This document shows, piece by piece, positions 34,501 through 48,121 of a DNA stretch of 64,000 nt. The stretch covers positions 3,331,001 to 3,395,000 of the forward strand of contig NC_092561.1 in the NCBI RefSeq assembly GCF_037975245.1, read 5' to 3'. The notes beneath the pieces are model-generated. The model saw nothing but the letters and a program-made list of their open reading frames with translations. It ran no database searches and was not told the DNA's origin. The number at the start of each line of letters is the position of its first letter. The stretch's first letter is position 1. The stretch is from Apostichopus japonicus (Eukaryota > Echinodermata > Holothuroidea > Aspidochirotida > Stichopodidae). A program made the position numbers and the translations under genes.

Positions 34501-36418
34501 AACATACTGTTAAGGAGGGTAGATTTACCACTACTCTGGACACCAACGACACTAATTACAAGAACCCTTGGGTCGTGTAAATGTTCTGTCATTTTGTCAA
34601 GAACCGCGGTAATCCACGTTATTGGTACAAACCCAGTGTCACCATCCATCAATTCAAATGGATGCATCTGTAAAGCTAAACTCATAGCTATCGACGGAAA
34701 CAAAGGTATATTAGCCGTTTCCTTAGAAAGGGCATGTTTGTCATAAATATCCATGTATGCCTCGTACAGTTGACCCATCTCTCTTAGAAAATGTTCACTT
34801 CCTAAATTTCCACATCCGATTTTCTTCAATACAACATCGTTAGTTTTATCGTCAATGTTCTGGTTTGTCGAATGAGACGCATCTTTATTCTCACAACTTG
34901 TAACTGCTTCTTGTAGGTCTGACCAATTTACTTCTTCAGAGTCTTTGTATTCTGCATTAGAGATTATTGTCATAGTTTTAGTTGTATCTTCACTTACTAA
35001 TTCTTGTATCTTGTCATAAAGAAAACAAAATATGTACTGAGAACGAGCGAAGTTGTTTTCTGTGTCCTTTATACCATTGTAAAATATTTTCATCGTCTGT
35101 GAAAAGTGATTTTGAAGTTGTGATTCTCTTTTGTTTTTCTTTCCTGTATTAGTCTTTTCTCTGTGTTTTTCAAAAGACCAATCTTCCCTAATATTATCTG
35201 AATCAAATCGAGTTCTATCTAATTGCACCCACTCATGCCATGATTCTTGTAGCGGAAAACATTTCTTCTTGAATTCTAGACAGCTTTTGAACGGAATACT
35301 CTGGAATATATCTTTGATGAGCTTCCTTGCATTTTGGTTCTCATTTTTCTCGTCATCAAAATCTATATCGCTGTCTGAAATTTTAGTTACATTTTCTAGT
35401 GTACCGCAAGCTTTACCTCGCTGGTAGCATTGACTTACAAATTCACATAATTTTTGTTCAAGGCAGTTTATTTGGATTTCCCCCACAAGTATCGATTGAC
35501 TATTTAACAGGGGTCTCATATCCGGGATATTCGTCTCCTTTCTAGCTACTTCGATGAACAGAGATTTGGTTGACGCGCTTTTAATATTTCTAACGTACTC
35601 TTCAGAATCTGCCTTGTTTACTTCTGAAACAAATGTTATGGTCAAGTCTGCTGTTTTGCAACAAAACTCTGTTTGGATCGGGAAAGCTCTACAATCTCCT
35701 CTTAAATTTAGAAATGTTGTTACATTCTTGATTGTGTCTTTCTCTGTGCCTTTCCGAGGAAGAAACCAAATGCTCTCAACAGTTCCTAGTGAATATTTTG
35801 GCTTCACTTTGTCACTTTCGCTATTTAAGAAAAAATGATGTAAATCATATCCTTGACACAAGGACAACATGCGATTAAATATTTGTGACTTAGAGATATA
35901 CACATCGCCAATTCGCAAAATGGCCACAGTAAATGTTGGTTGCGTAATAATGGATTTTTCTAGGGAGAATGGATCATCTTGTCCTTGCCATTTTTTGACG
36001 ATTCTACGGCAAGCCCAACGAAGTATTTCAGGTTTCTTTTCTCTTACCCCTTGGAGGAGGAAAGGCACTGCCAACTGGCAGGATGATAGTTTCTCCAAAA
36101 TATCTTGTCTGAGAAAATCATCAGAACAATGGAGAAGACTAAAAATGAAATCGCGCATACTGATATTTTCTGGAAGAAGATTCTGAGATAAAACAATCCT
36201 GTGGTCTAGTGAAGTGATTTTCTGCCAGAATGTGTGCATTAAACTGGTGTTAGTACTACAATCACGTACAATAAGAAACTCTTGCAGAGTAAGTTTGTTA
36301 TAATGTTTACCAACCAAACCGATGCATTCTAGTAAATCTTCGAATGTTTTTGGTAGGTCGTCTTCCTCTTCATCATTCGAAGATTCTGGTTCACTTGGAA
36401 AATCATGGTCGCTGTCAG
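31538..36418 (-). pseudogene. Gene C exon 3: VLIG body with two stops and a frameshift
   Basis: The acceptor CCTATATAG joins exon 2 in frame and opens with an acidic stretch (ESSNDEEEDD), absent from A and B. Four open pieces follow: 36418-34056, 34055-33237, 33236-about 32196 and about 32193-31538. The first three are in one frame, the last is shifted. The last piece ends in a long acidic Ser/Asp/Glu tail (final 60 residues or so) not found in A or B. Confidence 0.8.
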
Positions 36419-37442
36419 CTATATAGGCAATTGAAAAGAACGAAAAAGTTATGAAACAATAATTTATATTTTAATCATGCAGGTATACATAGATATTGGC
36501 TATGCTCAAATTCAGTTCAATTTTACGGATTTAGAGCTGTTAATTTTAGCAGAAGCGAAACCAGAGATGGGGAGAGGTCAGAGGAGGGTGAAGGTGTTTC
36601 AACTTGACTGTTGCTATTAATAAATACAAGACAGTTGGATATGAGTTAGCTGCGTACACCTATACCCACACGTAATATTAGGTAGTTGTAATTGTTTTAT
36701 ATCGTTAATATGTAAAAGGACGTAGCTTCTAAGAGCATTGGGAAACGTGCCTACTCCCATCTCCCAAACTTCTGCCAAATTTCTTACATTTTACAACTCA
36801 CGCACGCAAAGTCTTATTAAGAATATTGGTAAACTTACGAAGATGGTAGTACCATTTCGCATGTACACCCTCTTAAGGACCTCTTGATGACCTCCTGTTA
36901 CAAACCTCCACAGAACAGACATCAGAAAACCACCTCCACCTATCCCAATTCATAACAGTCGTCATGTCATGACATGCCGTATTAGTACAACCTTTAATTC
37001 CCTGACTTTTAAATTGAGAACTAACTTTGGATTTTCCCCCTTACACCACAAAGAATAGCTACGCCCCTGCAGCTAAGTATCCGTAAAATTAAAATGTCAC
37101 GTAAACTGATAGTTCTCTTCAAATAGTCAGAATATGCAAAGTTTATTTCTGAAGGCATTTACTTTAAATTCTGTTTTTAGTTTCGTGTTACGGCGGAGAG
37201 TGATATCCAATAATTGAAACGTTCGGGATTCTAAAATTGTATCGAGTTACCAATCCCCACCCCGCATTACAACACCATATTGAACCATTACGCGGGGTTT
37301 TATTGCTTTCGAAGCGATATTTTAGTGGTAATCGAGTCGGTTAATTTCTATGAGGATAATAGCTTATTCTAGTCACTTTTGAAGTTAGTGATTCGAGGCA
37401 ATTCGAGGCAAAAAGATAATGTGCTGAACATGTTTTCGTTAC

Positions 37443-37700
37443 CTTTCCCGTATGCAAAATTGCATACAATGTTAGCTGCATCACGATTGTGGACCTTCAT
37501 CAGAGCAGCTTCCAGCCATGACAGATCATTCTCTGTAAATAACCCGTTGTTTCCAATTTTTGCCAAAACTTTTGGTTGTACACCCGTGTTTTCAAACCTG
37601 AAATTCTCATCCTCATGTTTTGCTATATCAACTAATTTCTCCAGATCTTCTGTGCCAAGTTCAGCTTCAACTTCAGTTAGCATATTCAAATATCGAGAAC
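37443..37700 (-). CDS. Gene C exon 2: DED domain
   Basis: 258 nt, phase 1-1; acceptor TTTCTTATTTACAG, donor GGAAAG|GTAACG. Helices YLNMLTEVEAELGTEDLEKL, VLAKIGNNGLFTENDLSWLE and AALMKVHNRDAANIV match a DED; HNRDAANI sits where canonical DEDs have the RxDL charge motif, so this is the most canonical DED in the window. Confidence 0.75.
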
Positions 37701-38374
37701 CTGTAAATAAGAAAAACGTTCTATCAATCGCCAAATAGCTCAAAATAGGGATCAAATATGATTTACCAACCCCGTTATATAATTTTTAATTTTCATCTGC
37801 CATAGAATGATATTAATTTGTTATAGTATGTTGATCGTAGAGTTGATAATTACTCAATTTTGGCAAGGTCCGGCAACTAAAAGCGACTGGTTGCGTATAT
37901 GTAAAGTCTATACTATCAGGGAAATATTCGTGATCTTAAAATTATGTTCTTAATGGTTGATAACTCGAGACTGTTACCTTCAAAAGAAATATCGTCACTT
38001 TACCTGGTTGACTTAAAAAAAATATATCATGGGTAGTGGATTAAGCTATATTAATTTGTGAGCAGAAACCAATTGTAAATTACTCAACATCATATCTACA
38101 TAGAAAGAGATAATCACAGAGTTTAGGGAACATTCTAGTAGTAAAATATCCAATTACGTTAACAAAGGCAAGCTCGAATACTTTATAGTGTAGTTAGTTA
38201 AGCAAACCGACGTCAACAAGCAGTGAGAAAAACAAGTGAGGAGATTCATGACATATGTTGGTACGGGACCTTAATAAAGGAATAAAGAAAAGAAATAAAA
38301 ACACAACAGTGATTGAACCTTAGCGTAAACCACAATGTTATATGCATCCGATTATAAATGTTTCAATAGCATAC

Positions 38375-38441
38375 TGTTCCCTTCGTGAAACGTCTTTCGA
38401 CGCTTCGCAGGTTGACTTCCACTCGGTTCTTCTGCATCCAT
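38375..38441 (-). CDS. Gene C exon 1: start with NLS-like basic motif
   Basis: ATG at 38441, 22 codons, then donor A|GTATGC in phase 1, which fits the acceptor of exon 2. It contains PAKRRK, resembling a monopartite nuclear localisation signal, followed by TFHEG. A pyrimidine-rich acceptor-like site (CCCTCTGCAG) lies upstream at about 38490. Assigned on phase and position only. Confidence 0.5.
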
Positions 38442-38740
38442 CTTCCCTTCACGGATTGTGTAGATTACTCCAGTGTAGCGTCAACTGCAGAGGGAAGATT
38501 GTTTCACGTTAGGACATGCTATTACACTGCCAAACCCGAATATCAACACTACATAGTGTTAGTACCCATGAACGCATTGGGTGCCAAAATAATCATTAAC
38601 GTCTTAAAATTGTAAACTATGCATTTATTGGTTGACATTTTGTAAAAGTCATGAACGAGTATTAAACTATACCAAACTGTCACAGATTGAACAATAAGAG
38701 TTGGAAGAGAATATGGTCACCATTTCATTTATTAAATAGT

Positions 38741-38750
38741 TATTTATATA
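38741..38750 (-). promoter_or_regulatory. Candidate TATA box of gene C
   Basis: Minus-strand TATATAAATA, about 300 nt upstream of the gene C ATG and inside single-copy DNA before the B duplicate starts. Such a motif is common by chance in AT-rich DNA. Confidence 0.25.
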
Positions 38751-39974
38751 GCTCTTGAGTAAACCAGATTACGTGTTCAATATTTCTTTGAGTCGACTCC
38801 ACAGTTCCTATTAGCTTATGTATTACATAAAGACGTTATGACGAACTGGCAAATTGACAAAACAATCATTGCACAACTTTTTGTTCACAGATGTGACTCC
38901 ATACGTCCGGTGATGTACAACTAAAACAACTGAAAAATAATGAGGTCGCACTATTCAGTGGCGCTCACATTTGGAACAAAACAAAATCCAATTAGGCCTA
39001 CATGTTTTCCTTTTTCAATTGGACGTTGCTAATACGCACTGTATAGCAGCTAAACATCATACCCCGCAAAGCAATCATCCGTTACACAGTATTACGAAAA
39101 CAAAATGGCGCATCTGAGGTCTCATGACTAATACCAAAATGAAATTTTCTCTTTGTCCCGAAGTTTAACTACCATAACGTAATTTTAAAGGCTTCAATAT
39201 TTCTTTTCCAAGTTTCGATATTTCAATATTCGTAACCTGCGTCCACGTACGTTTATGGAAACTTCCACATATTAATGGATCTTTTCTCGGTTTGATTACA
39301 CGTCATACCTTCCTTACAGTCATATCAACGGATCAGTTTCATATGATCGAAAGATATTAAAACTAAACACGGCACTTCCAGAAAAGAATATCCAGTTAAA
39401 TTCACCACGATATTATTATACCTATGCGATGGACAGTGATATTTCTTCCGTCGGATTTTGTAAGCAATACCTTATAATATCACCATTGGTTCGATAGTCA
39501 TTAAGCATGCTGATTTAAAATCACCTTAATGCAAGGGATATTGAACAGTCCATGATATAACTTACTTATGTGTGTGTGCAGTTATACATGTGTAAGCTGT
39601 TTGTAATACGTGAGTAGAATGTAGCTTTAATTTATTGTTCAAAGTTCATATTTACCCAGCGAAATTTCGCAAGTTCAAAACGCAAGAGTAAACATATACA
39701 TAGACACGGTTCATCAAATATTATTTGTCACATTGCAACGAACCAGCTATTGAATAATTTAATGGACGAAAAAGTCTGTAAAAATGGGTCTACTAACGTC
39801 CAAATTGTACTTAAAGCGTTATGGCCATCTCTACTATACATTGAATTATTGTTTTGCCTGCGTAATAAAAGCTGCAGCACTGATCATTCTTACTCGGCTG
39901 ACAATTAAAGGCAGCCAAACCTATTCAAAATGGTATGTTTGTTTTTAAAACTCTACATGGAAATGCGCCGACCC

Positions 39975-40380
39975 ACACGTGGGTGAACTGTTGACTTGAC
40001 GCTACTGTGGGCACATTCTTCGCTCGAAAGCCCCGTCACTGCACTAACCATGTGTATACATCAGAGGTTTATCATGATAGGGCATTTCATATTTGTGCAC
40101 CACGTCTATGGAACGGCCTGCCCGTACTTTTTCTTTTACTACCGTCAGATTGTTGTAACTCACAACTTAAAACTCATCTTTGATCACGTCATTTAATGAC
40201 TGATGTAGTTTTTGGTCTTTAATTTGTTTATATTATTTTAAATAATTTTATTGGTTGATATTTCTTTCCTTTCTTGACTTTGATTACTTTACTCTAATGT
40301 ATCTTATCGTTTATTTTTTAAATGAATAAATATGTTTATTATTAGTTATTTTTACTATTGTTAATTATAATTGTTCTTCG
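39975..40380 (+). mobile_element. LINE remnant, copy in duplicate B
   Basis: Same remnant as at 980-1370, frameshifted inside the RT C-terminus by small indels, so it predates the segmental duplication and is decaying neutrally. Confidence 0.55.
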
Positions 40381-41579
40381 TTGGCGTTACAATCATATTA
40401 CTTATTTACTTGGTTGGCTCATTGTGATAGAAACCTTCCCGTTTCTTTAATCAGAGTTTATCGAGTTCCTTTATTTCGTGTATTGTAGCACGTTGTCAGA
40501 CAATTTAAGAATTCTCCACAGATTTAAGTAAAGTGTTCGTAATTTAGATGACGGCACCGGCAATCTCACTTTGGGATTGTATTTGGATGCTATTTTGTCA
40601 CTACGGGTTTCTTACTGTAAAGTATTGCTTTAAGAACACGAAGACATATTTCCGTTAACAATTTGTTTTGAAGAGCTAAATTAATGTTATCAAATTTGGA
40701 TAGGCTAAAGTATAATGGTCACACCATGAAATAAAACTGGTATTGGTCCATGAACAGAAGCAACAACAGTTTTATGAGATGACAGCTTGGAATGATTGAA
40801 ATACATTTACTGGTGTCAGTTTTAAGATCATATAAATACATTTTGCAAAAATAAACAGCATGTTAAAAATTCTGAGAACCTATTGGTATTTGACCAGGAC
40901 TAATGACAACGTGTGACATCATTTGCTGTTTTCGAAAATGTAATTAATATTACTTCATAACGGTTATCCTTGGTAAAATTGTATCATGGAAACATGATCA
41001 ATGAGTCTTAGAAAGGATGTACTTTAATGGTCAAGCATGAGTGATGCTTTATGTTGGAAATGTTAGAAAATTGTGAAATTTTTAGTTCTTTGCCTCGCTT
41101 GGGAACCACAAAGTGCTTGTTGAGGCCGTAATTATTTCAAAATCCTTACTATGGCTTTATTACACTATTTCGCAATTCGTATCGTAATGATCGATTTTCA
41201 GGCAACAGCTTTCCATTAGAGAGCTCAGAAGGCATTGAAGATGGTAACAAGCAAAAGTCATACTTTTCAAACTTTAACATTGATTTTAAGAAATAGTAGT
41301 ACCTGTTTATTCATTTTCATTAAAAAAAACTTTATTTTTGTCACTTTTGAAATAAACAAGAAAAGAATGCATACAAAATAGTGATTTTAAAGAGACTGAG
41401 ATGTGCCCACAGGAAGCTTGAAGAAGCTTATAAACGTGAACACCCCTTTACAAAATAAAAATGTGTCAAAATATGAAACAATAAAACGAGAGAGAGAATG
41501 TGAGAAAAGGGGATCACAACTATTTAAGATGAAAAGGCTAAAACAGAACCAAGAAACCGCTGGTTGGTATTAAGATTAT

Positions 41580-42170
41580 GTCTCAAGGCCCTTTAGTATT
41601 AATTGAAAGACATTTAATAACCTTACTGGGGAGTGAATCCCAGAGTTAAGGTGCTTGGACACGAACACTTTGTTGCAAAAAAGTGAGTCTAAAACGTGGA
41701 ATCGATATACAATTACATGTATACGGGTAGGATACGAATGCGTGTCAGTACATACATTACAGAAACTATTAACATGGAAAAGAAGAGTAGCTAGTATCAG
41801 TTTTAAATAAACACACTAGTGTGGTGACGATTTATATGAAAAACTGAAAGGGTGTTCATTTGAACTAAAACAAACCATAGTTGGATGATGAATATATTCT
41901 TTACTGAAAACAGAACGAAATGCCCCTTTTTGGAGGATAAAAGATAGGTTGGATTTTAGAAGCACATGTACTGCCCTAAATAATATTAAAATACGATATG
42001 CAAGGTAAAATAAGAGTGTTGTAAAGAAAAATAAGAATATTCCCAGGTATCAGGTAAATAAGGCGATTTATAATTCCAACACCATTTGAAATTTTAATGG
42101 AGATATACCGAATGCGATCTTTCCAAGAGAGATGTGTGTCAATGTAAACTTCAAGGAACTTGTTAGAGAT
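41580..42170 (-). mobile_element. Decayed LINE fragment, copy in duplicate B
   Basis: Counterpart of 2590-3195. It retains LEVYIDTHLSWKDRIRYIS on the minus strand; the LWDSLP part is more eroded. Confidence 0.5.
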
Positions 42171-43298
42171 TTCAATTTGAACAACCCTACGAAACGTATT
42201 ATATTTATTTCATGATACTCAAATGATGCTAAATAAATGTACTTAACAATTTATCTTAATTTCTCCTTAAGCCGATAATGATTGGTTAATTTTAAAAAGG
42301 TTTGTGGTCGTATGAATACGTCACAAACAGACCATGATTTTAATTTATTTAATTGATCAATTTCATTTCCATAACTAGCAAAGTGTGAACATGTTGATAC
42401 TGATTAAACACACATATATACATTTTCAAGTATTTGTTAAGACAAATTTGTCTCAAGAATTTTAACAGTATACCCATTTGAATGTAACTCACCGAGAATT
42501 GAATCCTCATAGGCACAGCTGATTCCAAATATTCCAAAATTTGGAGGTTTACTTCAATAGTAGCAAGTAAAACTTAGCATAGTTTAAAATGAAAGGCGAA
42601 AGTGAACAAAGGAAAGCTTCGAAATATCAAAATATAGACTTCTTTTAATATTCCTTGTATTCCTTATTTGACATACCTGATAAAGACTTACAAAACTTAG
42701 TACTTCCTATTAAATTCTGCAAAACATTTTAAACCGTGTTTAGAAAAGGCCACGTAGACTTATTATACAACAACGTGTGCCCCAGTTTCATTGTAAGTCG
42801 TATGCCAGTACTTCCTCAACTTTACATTTATCCTTCTAACTCAGGTCATATGAACGTATCTGTAGGTAACCGCATAGCATAATTTCACCTACTCAAAGGT
42901 CCATTAATTACGAGATTTCAATTTGTATCCTTTTAATCCAGTTTGGTACCGATATACTATCTTAGTATACAATAGAAAGTGTCACCCATACTCAAGTTTT
43001 AACTAGCATTTTACTACCACATTAAAAGTAATTAACCACATTGAAATCTTTAGCGGTCTATTTTACTCAGAGGGTGTGAATAATTTCGAGGATCAGAGCT
43101 TCTATAGAAAATTATTTTACAAAACTTCTACCGATATTTTAGCGTGTAAACATTTTGGGCGAATACTGAAGGTCTTTAGGAGTGGCTGATAATGAAAAAA
43201 ATTGATAAACGCACGCCGGAATATGTGTAACTCTACGTAATAATTGCACTACATTATAATGATAGTAAAGATCGTGCGTTCATCAACTCCCAATATGG

Positions 43299-46200
43299 TT
43301 AATTAAATGAAGCTCCTCCATGAAATGTTGACCGTCCTTTTGTCTTCAGATATTTGTCTTGCTCTAAGCTATCAAGCGCATCTTGCTCGCTTATATGATA
43401 CCAACTTTGAGGTATATCAGCAGGTTTGCAGTCAAAAGTGAGCGCGATCCAGTCGTTTTGAGTAGCAAATAGCCATTGCCAAAAGCGCTTACCGAAGTCA
43501 CCGTTCGTCGGGCGAATGTCCCAATTTGGGAAACGCCGTTTGTACATTGCGCAAGGAAGTGTTTCATTGCCGACTGTAAATGTGGCATTTCGTAGGAGTA
43601 ATGAAGAGTTACAATCCTCCAATACAAGTTTCGATGTCTCTGAATAAGCTTCCCCTTTCATCCCCCTGGGGCGATGAAGGAAGGAAGAATGAACCGAGTG
43701 GCTCTCCATAATATTATCGCATGGGCTCCCACACATAGGGCACACCTCATCACACAGATTCGATAAGCCAGTTTCGGTCTTAAAAGAAGAGAAGCTGTAC
43801 TGAAAATCATCATACACCCCTACTTCGTTAAACTTTTTTCTAAAGTACTTTTCTAAGCATTTTTTCAAAATGGTAGAAACTAATGAAAATTCTGCTCCAA
43901 CATAAATAGACTCGATTTCTTTCTCAAACGGTCCAAGTTCGTCAAAACAATTCTGCAATTCGTTGACCCACTCTTGAAACGTCGTCTCTGAAGATACTCG
44001 TTGGTCGACAATTTGTATCTTTCGTAATCGACTGTCTGATATTTCCTTTTGCCTGGTACGGATATCTTTGTCAATCCTCTTGCAGCATTTCTCCCACTCT
44101 CGTTGTAAGTAATTCTCAGCCTGCTGCTTCATTGATTGTCGATACCAATCATCAGCATACAAGAAGTGGTACAAGCTATCCACGCGTGATGACCACCCCT
44201 GATCACGTACCACAGACTGCTTTAGCAAGTCCCAAGGCAGTTGCAGTTTTCTGGTGTAATTAGCATATTGAATATTATTCAGCACATACTTCTTCAAGTG
44301 CTCGATTTCCATATCTATATCTTTTCTTAGATAGTAGAAGATGTAATCTGCAGCACGGTTGTTAACATTAGTTTGACCATAGAAATCAATAAAGTGATCC
44401 TGTATCATATAGTATTCTTCACTAAATATTTCACTGAATTCATCTTCATTTTCCTCACTGTCCCTATAAACCTCTTCAAACGCTCGTCCGCATAAATGCA
44501 AAAGTGCTTTTGCGATGAGGAGATGAGGAAGCTTATATCTGTTACGTTGAGACGATAATTCCATTAGAGTTTTCCGAACCACCAACTGAAATATATTTGT
44601 GTCAAAATATTTACCCCTCTGATTTTGAAGTTCACTTATTTGAAGGTCGATCACCTGCTTTACGTATGTACTGGCCTGTTCTGTTTCATTTCGAATGATG
44701 CCATCTTCTCCTTCCTCATCTATGTGACCGGCTCTTTGTGGCTCGCTCATACGTTTATGCCGGATCCACGCCTTTACATATTTTACGTGAATGTACTTAG
44801 CAAATTCAGATAGTTCAACATGCTTCTCTATGCCCCCTTCTTGGGATATTAGGTTTTGGATTTCATTTCCAACTGCCATATCCCTCGTCATCCGTAGGAG
44901 TAACTTTTCGGACAATGATTTCAAACAGGATGTTGTTTTTTGTTTCCGAGTTAAACTGCCTTCTTGCATGAGATTGGCAATCCATATTCTCCAATTGTCT
45001 TTAAAATGCTGTTTTAAAGCGTCTTTATCTTTACCCTGATCACCTGTAGCTTGTAGCATTTTAGTGGCCATAACTTTAGCTTCCATTAACATCTTTGGAA
45101 GATACTTCCTTTGAAGGCTTGGTAAGTTAAATCTTAGTTTTCTGATCTCGTATTCTTCTGAAAGTCTCATAATCGCTTGGTTTTTTGCTTCTTTTAGTCC
45201 AATCGATATATCGTCGCGGAAGCCCTGGTTGTGTTTCATCATGATATTCTTACGAGGATGGCTTTCAATGTATTCCCGCACCTTCCGGTTTAAAGTTTGT
45301 CTCTCATTTTCAACTTCTTCGCTTAATGAATCTCTCAAATAATCGATATCAGGATCTACACCGCTTCCAAAACTCGATTCAACTTCTGAAATGCAACTTT
45401 TTGTTTTTACCATTATTGCATTCCTCATGTCAACCACCCACCCGTTGTATTCAAGGCAAAATTTGTTAAAGTCAACCGCTCTAACACTATCTTGAAAGTT
45501 GAAAACGAAATCCTCTGCCTTAACTGCTTTCCAAACATCTCGTACGCGCTCCGTGAATGTTGCCATTGTTAATTCAGGTGTTATGATCTTATTTTGGATA
45601 TCCTGGAAGAGCCCGTTCTTTATTTTGATCACCTTTTCGCTATACATGTGATTTGGTGGCGACATTCCCCCCTTCCAAAGACAGGGTATATACTGCAAGT
45701 CCTCATCGAGCTTCAGTTCTACAACGTCCGAGAATTTCTCATACCTCCCCTCTAATCCTTCCGCTTCCGCAGCAATTTTCGTAGCCGCGTCGAGGGTCTG
45801 TTTGATTCTTAAGGTACTCACTTTATTTCTGTCTGCAGCGGTCAAATCAGCTACGCGCTGTTGAACTATTTTGCATTTGCATTCTAAATCAACTTCCTTC
45901 ATCCGCATCAGAGCATGTGCTGCTATTTGGAGTATGTCTGTCATTTCACTGTCAATGTTTTCTCCTTCTATATTGAAAATTGTTACGTTAGCAATACTAA
46001 AAGCAAACGTGACAAGTTCATTATCGAATCTTCGATTGTCATGATCAATGGATCGTATGCCCTCAGTATCGACGACGATCAAGTAACTGAACCCTAGCGT
46101 TTCCGCTAATTTTTCTTCAATTGGGAGAAATCTTAAGAAAAGACCCCTCGTGCATCGTCCGGCTCGAACTGGGAAACGCAGACCAAACATACTATTGAGA

Positions 46201-48121
46201 AGTGTAGACTTACCACTGCTCTGAACACCAACCACACTTATTACTAACACCTTCGGATCATTTAGTTTGAGACTCAATTGATCTAAAACAGCAGTGACCC
46301 ATGTAAGTGGCACACGGCCAGTGTCGCCGTCCATTAGTTCTAACGAATGCATCTCCATTACCAAACTAGCGGCAATTGAAGGGAACAAAGCAATATTTTT
46401 TGATTGGTGTTTTTTCTCAGAAAGCTCTTCATATGCTTCGAATAATTGCCCAATTTCTCTCATGAAGTGTTCAAATCCAAGATTGTTATCTCGACACTTT
46501 TTCAACAGCAACTTACGTTCTTGCCTCATATTTTCACACGTTCGAACAGAGCGACCTTTTTCACCGTCTTTGTCAACCACATCATCAACAGACACAGCTG
46601 AAGATTCTTCCTTTAGGCTTTCTTTTTGGCTTAATTCTTCTTCAAGTTTTAGAATGGTTTTCATGCCATCTAATATCGTGTCACTTACTGTTTGGTATAT
46701 TTTGTCATTTAGGAAGCCAAGGAAATATTGCAAATAATCATGATTATTCTTTTCTCTCTCGATTGTACTGTGATACAGCTTCATAGTGTTTGAAAGCTGA
46801 GCTTCCAGCTGAATTTTCCTTTGCTTTGTTTTGGCCTGTATTATTTTTTCTCGTTGCAGTTCGAAAGACTCATCATCATCGTTCTCTGATTCAAAATGGG
46901 CTTTATCCAGCTCAACCCATTCGCGCCAAGATTCTTGCAACGGAAAACTCTTTTGTTTAAATTCTAAGACATCCTTGTATTCAACACTTCCAAAGATGTC
47001 CTTAACAAAGGTGTGAGCCTTATTACATTCTTTTTTGTCCTCGTCGACATCTAAGTACGTGCTGCATTTGTCTGCTATTTGCTCAATACTCAACAGAGTT
47101 TCAGTTTGCCTATTTCTATTGCATGAATCCGCTATGATTTCGCAAACCATTCGGCTGATGGTGTCGACCTGAATAGTTTTGACAAAAATCCAGTTATCCT
47201 TTTTCGTAGGTAGAGAAGATCTTTCTGATCCATTGGTATTCCTTTTCTCTTTGACTGCAATAAATAGCGTCTTGGAAGAAATCTTTTTCAATTCTCTGAT
47301 TGTGTTGACGTATTCGCTACGCTTTTCTGTCGCAATTATTGCAATGGTTAAATTGGCAGACATGCAAGCAAATTTACGTTGTACAGGAAAATCCCTACAA
47401 TCACCACGTAGGTTGAAAAAAGTAGTGACATTCTTAAATATTTCTCCGTCGTTACCTACCATTGGAAGGAACCAAGCACTTTCGATCGATCCATGCGAAA
47501 AACGTGGTTCTAACTTGTCATTATCTTTATTTAAAAAGAATGGATGTAACCCATAGCCTTGGCTATAACCTAGCATATAGTTTAGTAATTTCGATTTTGA
47601 CATCCGTACATTACCGATTCTCAATACGGATACAGTGTAGGTTGGATATGCTACAATTGGTTGTTCAAGAGCAAATGCATCTCCCTCACCTTTCCATTTT
47701 TTAACTATTCTTCGGCATGCCCAAAGTAATAGTTGGGGATTTTTGTCTTTGACCCCTCGGAGAACTAGAGGTACTGCCAACTGGCAGGCTGATAGCTTTT
47801 CTATAATATCTTGTTTGAGAAACTCGTCCGCGCAGTGAAAAATGCTAAAAATGAAGTCACGCATAGAAATATCACTCGGTACAAGATGTTGGGGTAACAC
47901 AGCTCGATAATCTAAAGAAGTAATTTTCTGCCAAAAAGATGTAACATAGTCTAGAGAGGTATGACCATTTCTTACTTTGAGGAAATCTTCTAAAGTCAGT
48001 ATACCATCATTTAAATTACTTATTCCTATCTTATGAAGAAAATCGTCATAAGGATCGTTCATATCTGTTCTTTCGTTTCCTACATTCGATGTTGTCCCGG
48101 GATAAATGCCACCTTTTTCGG
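43299..48121 (-). CDS. Gene B exon 12: VLIG-type GTPase body
   Basis: 4823 nt, exactly the length of gene A exon 12, with no indels and only scattered substitutions. P-loop, DTEG, TAADRNK and the C-terminal Cys/His cluster are all intact. The flanking non-coding DNA differs visibly more, with many small indels, so the exon is under constraint or has been homogenised. Confidence 0.9.

Larger units (their letters stand above)
31538..38441 (-). pseudogene. Gene C: single-DED VLIG GTPase with broken reading frame
   Basis: Predicted exons 38441-38375, 37700-37443 and 36418-31538 join in phase 1 throughout. Exon 3 aligns along its full length with exon 12 of genes A and B but carries three lesions: an in-frame TAA at 34056-34058 right after the G domain, an in-frame TAG at 33237-33239, and a one-base insertion in the T run at about 32194-32197, after which the open frame shifts. 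The G domain (GVQSSGKSTLLNS, VVDTEGI, TAADRNK) and C-terminal cluster (CPMCGMFC, HRPRGMAG) remain well conserved, so inactivation looks recent. The first stop leaves an 895-residue DED plus GTPase product. Unlike A and B it has only one DED and no CARD or alpha/beta module. A sequencing error could explain the single-base shift but not both substitutions easily. Confidence 0.8.
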
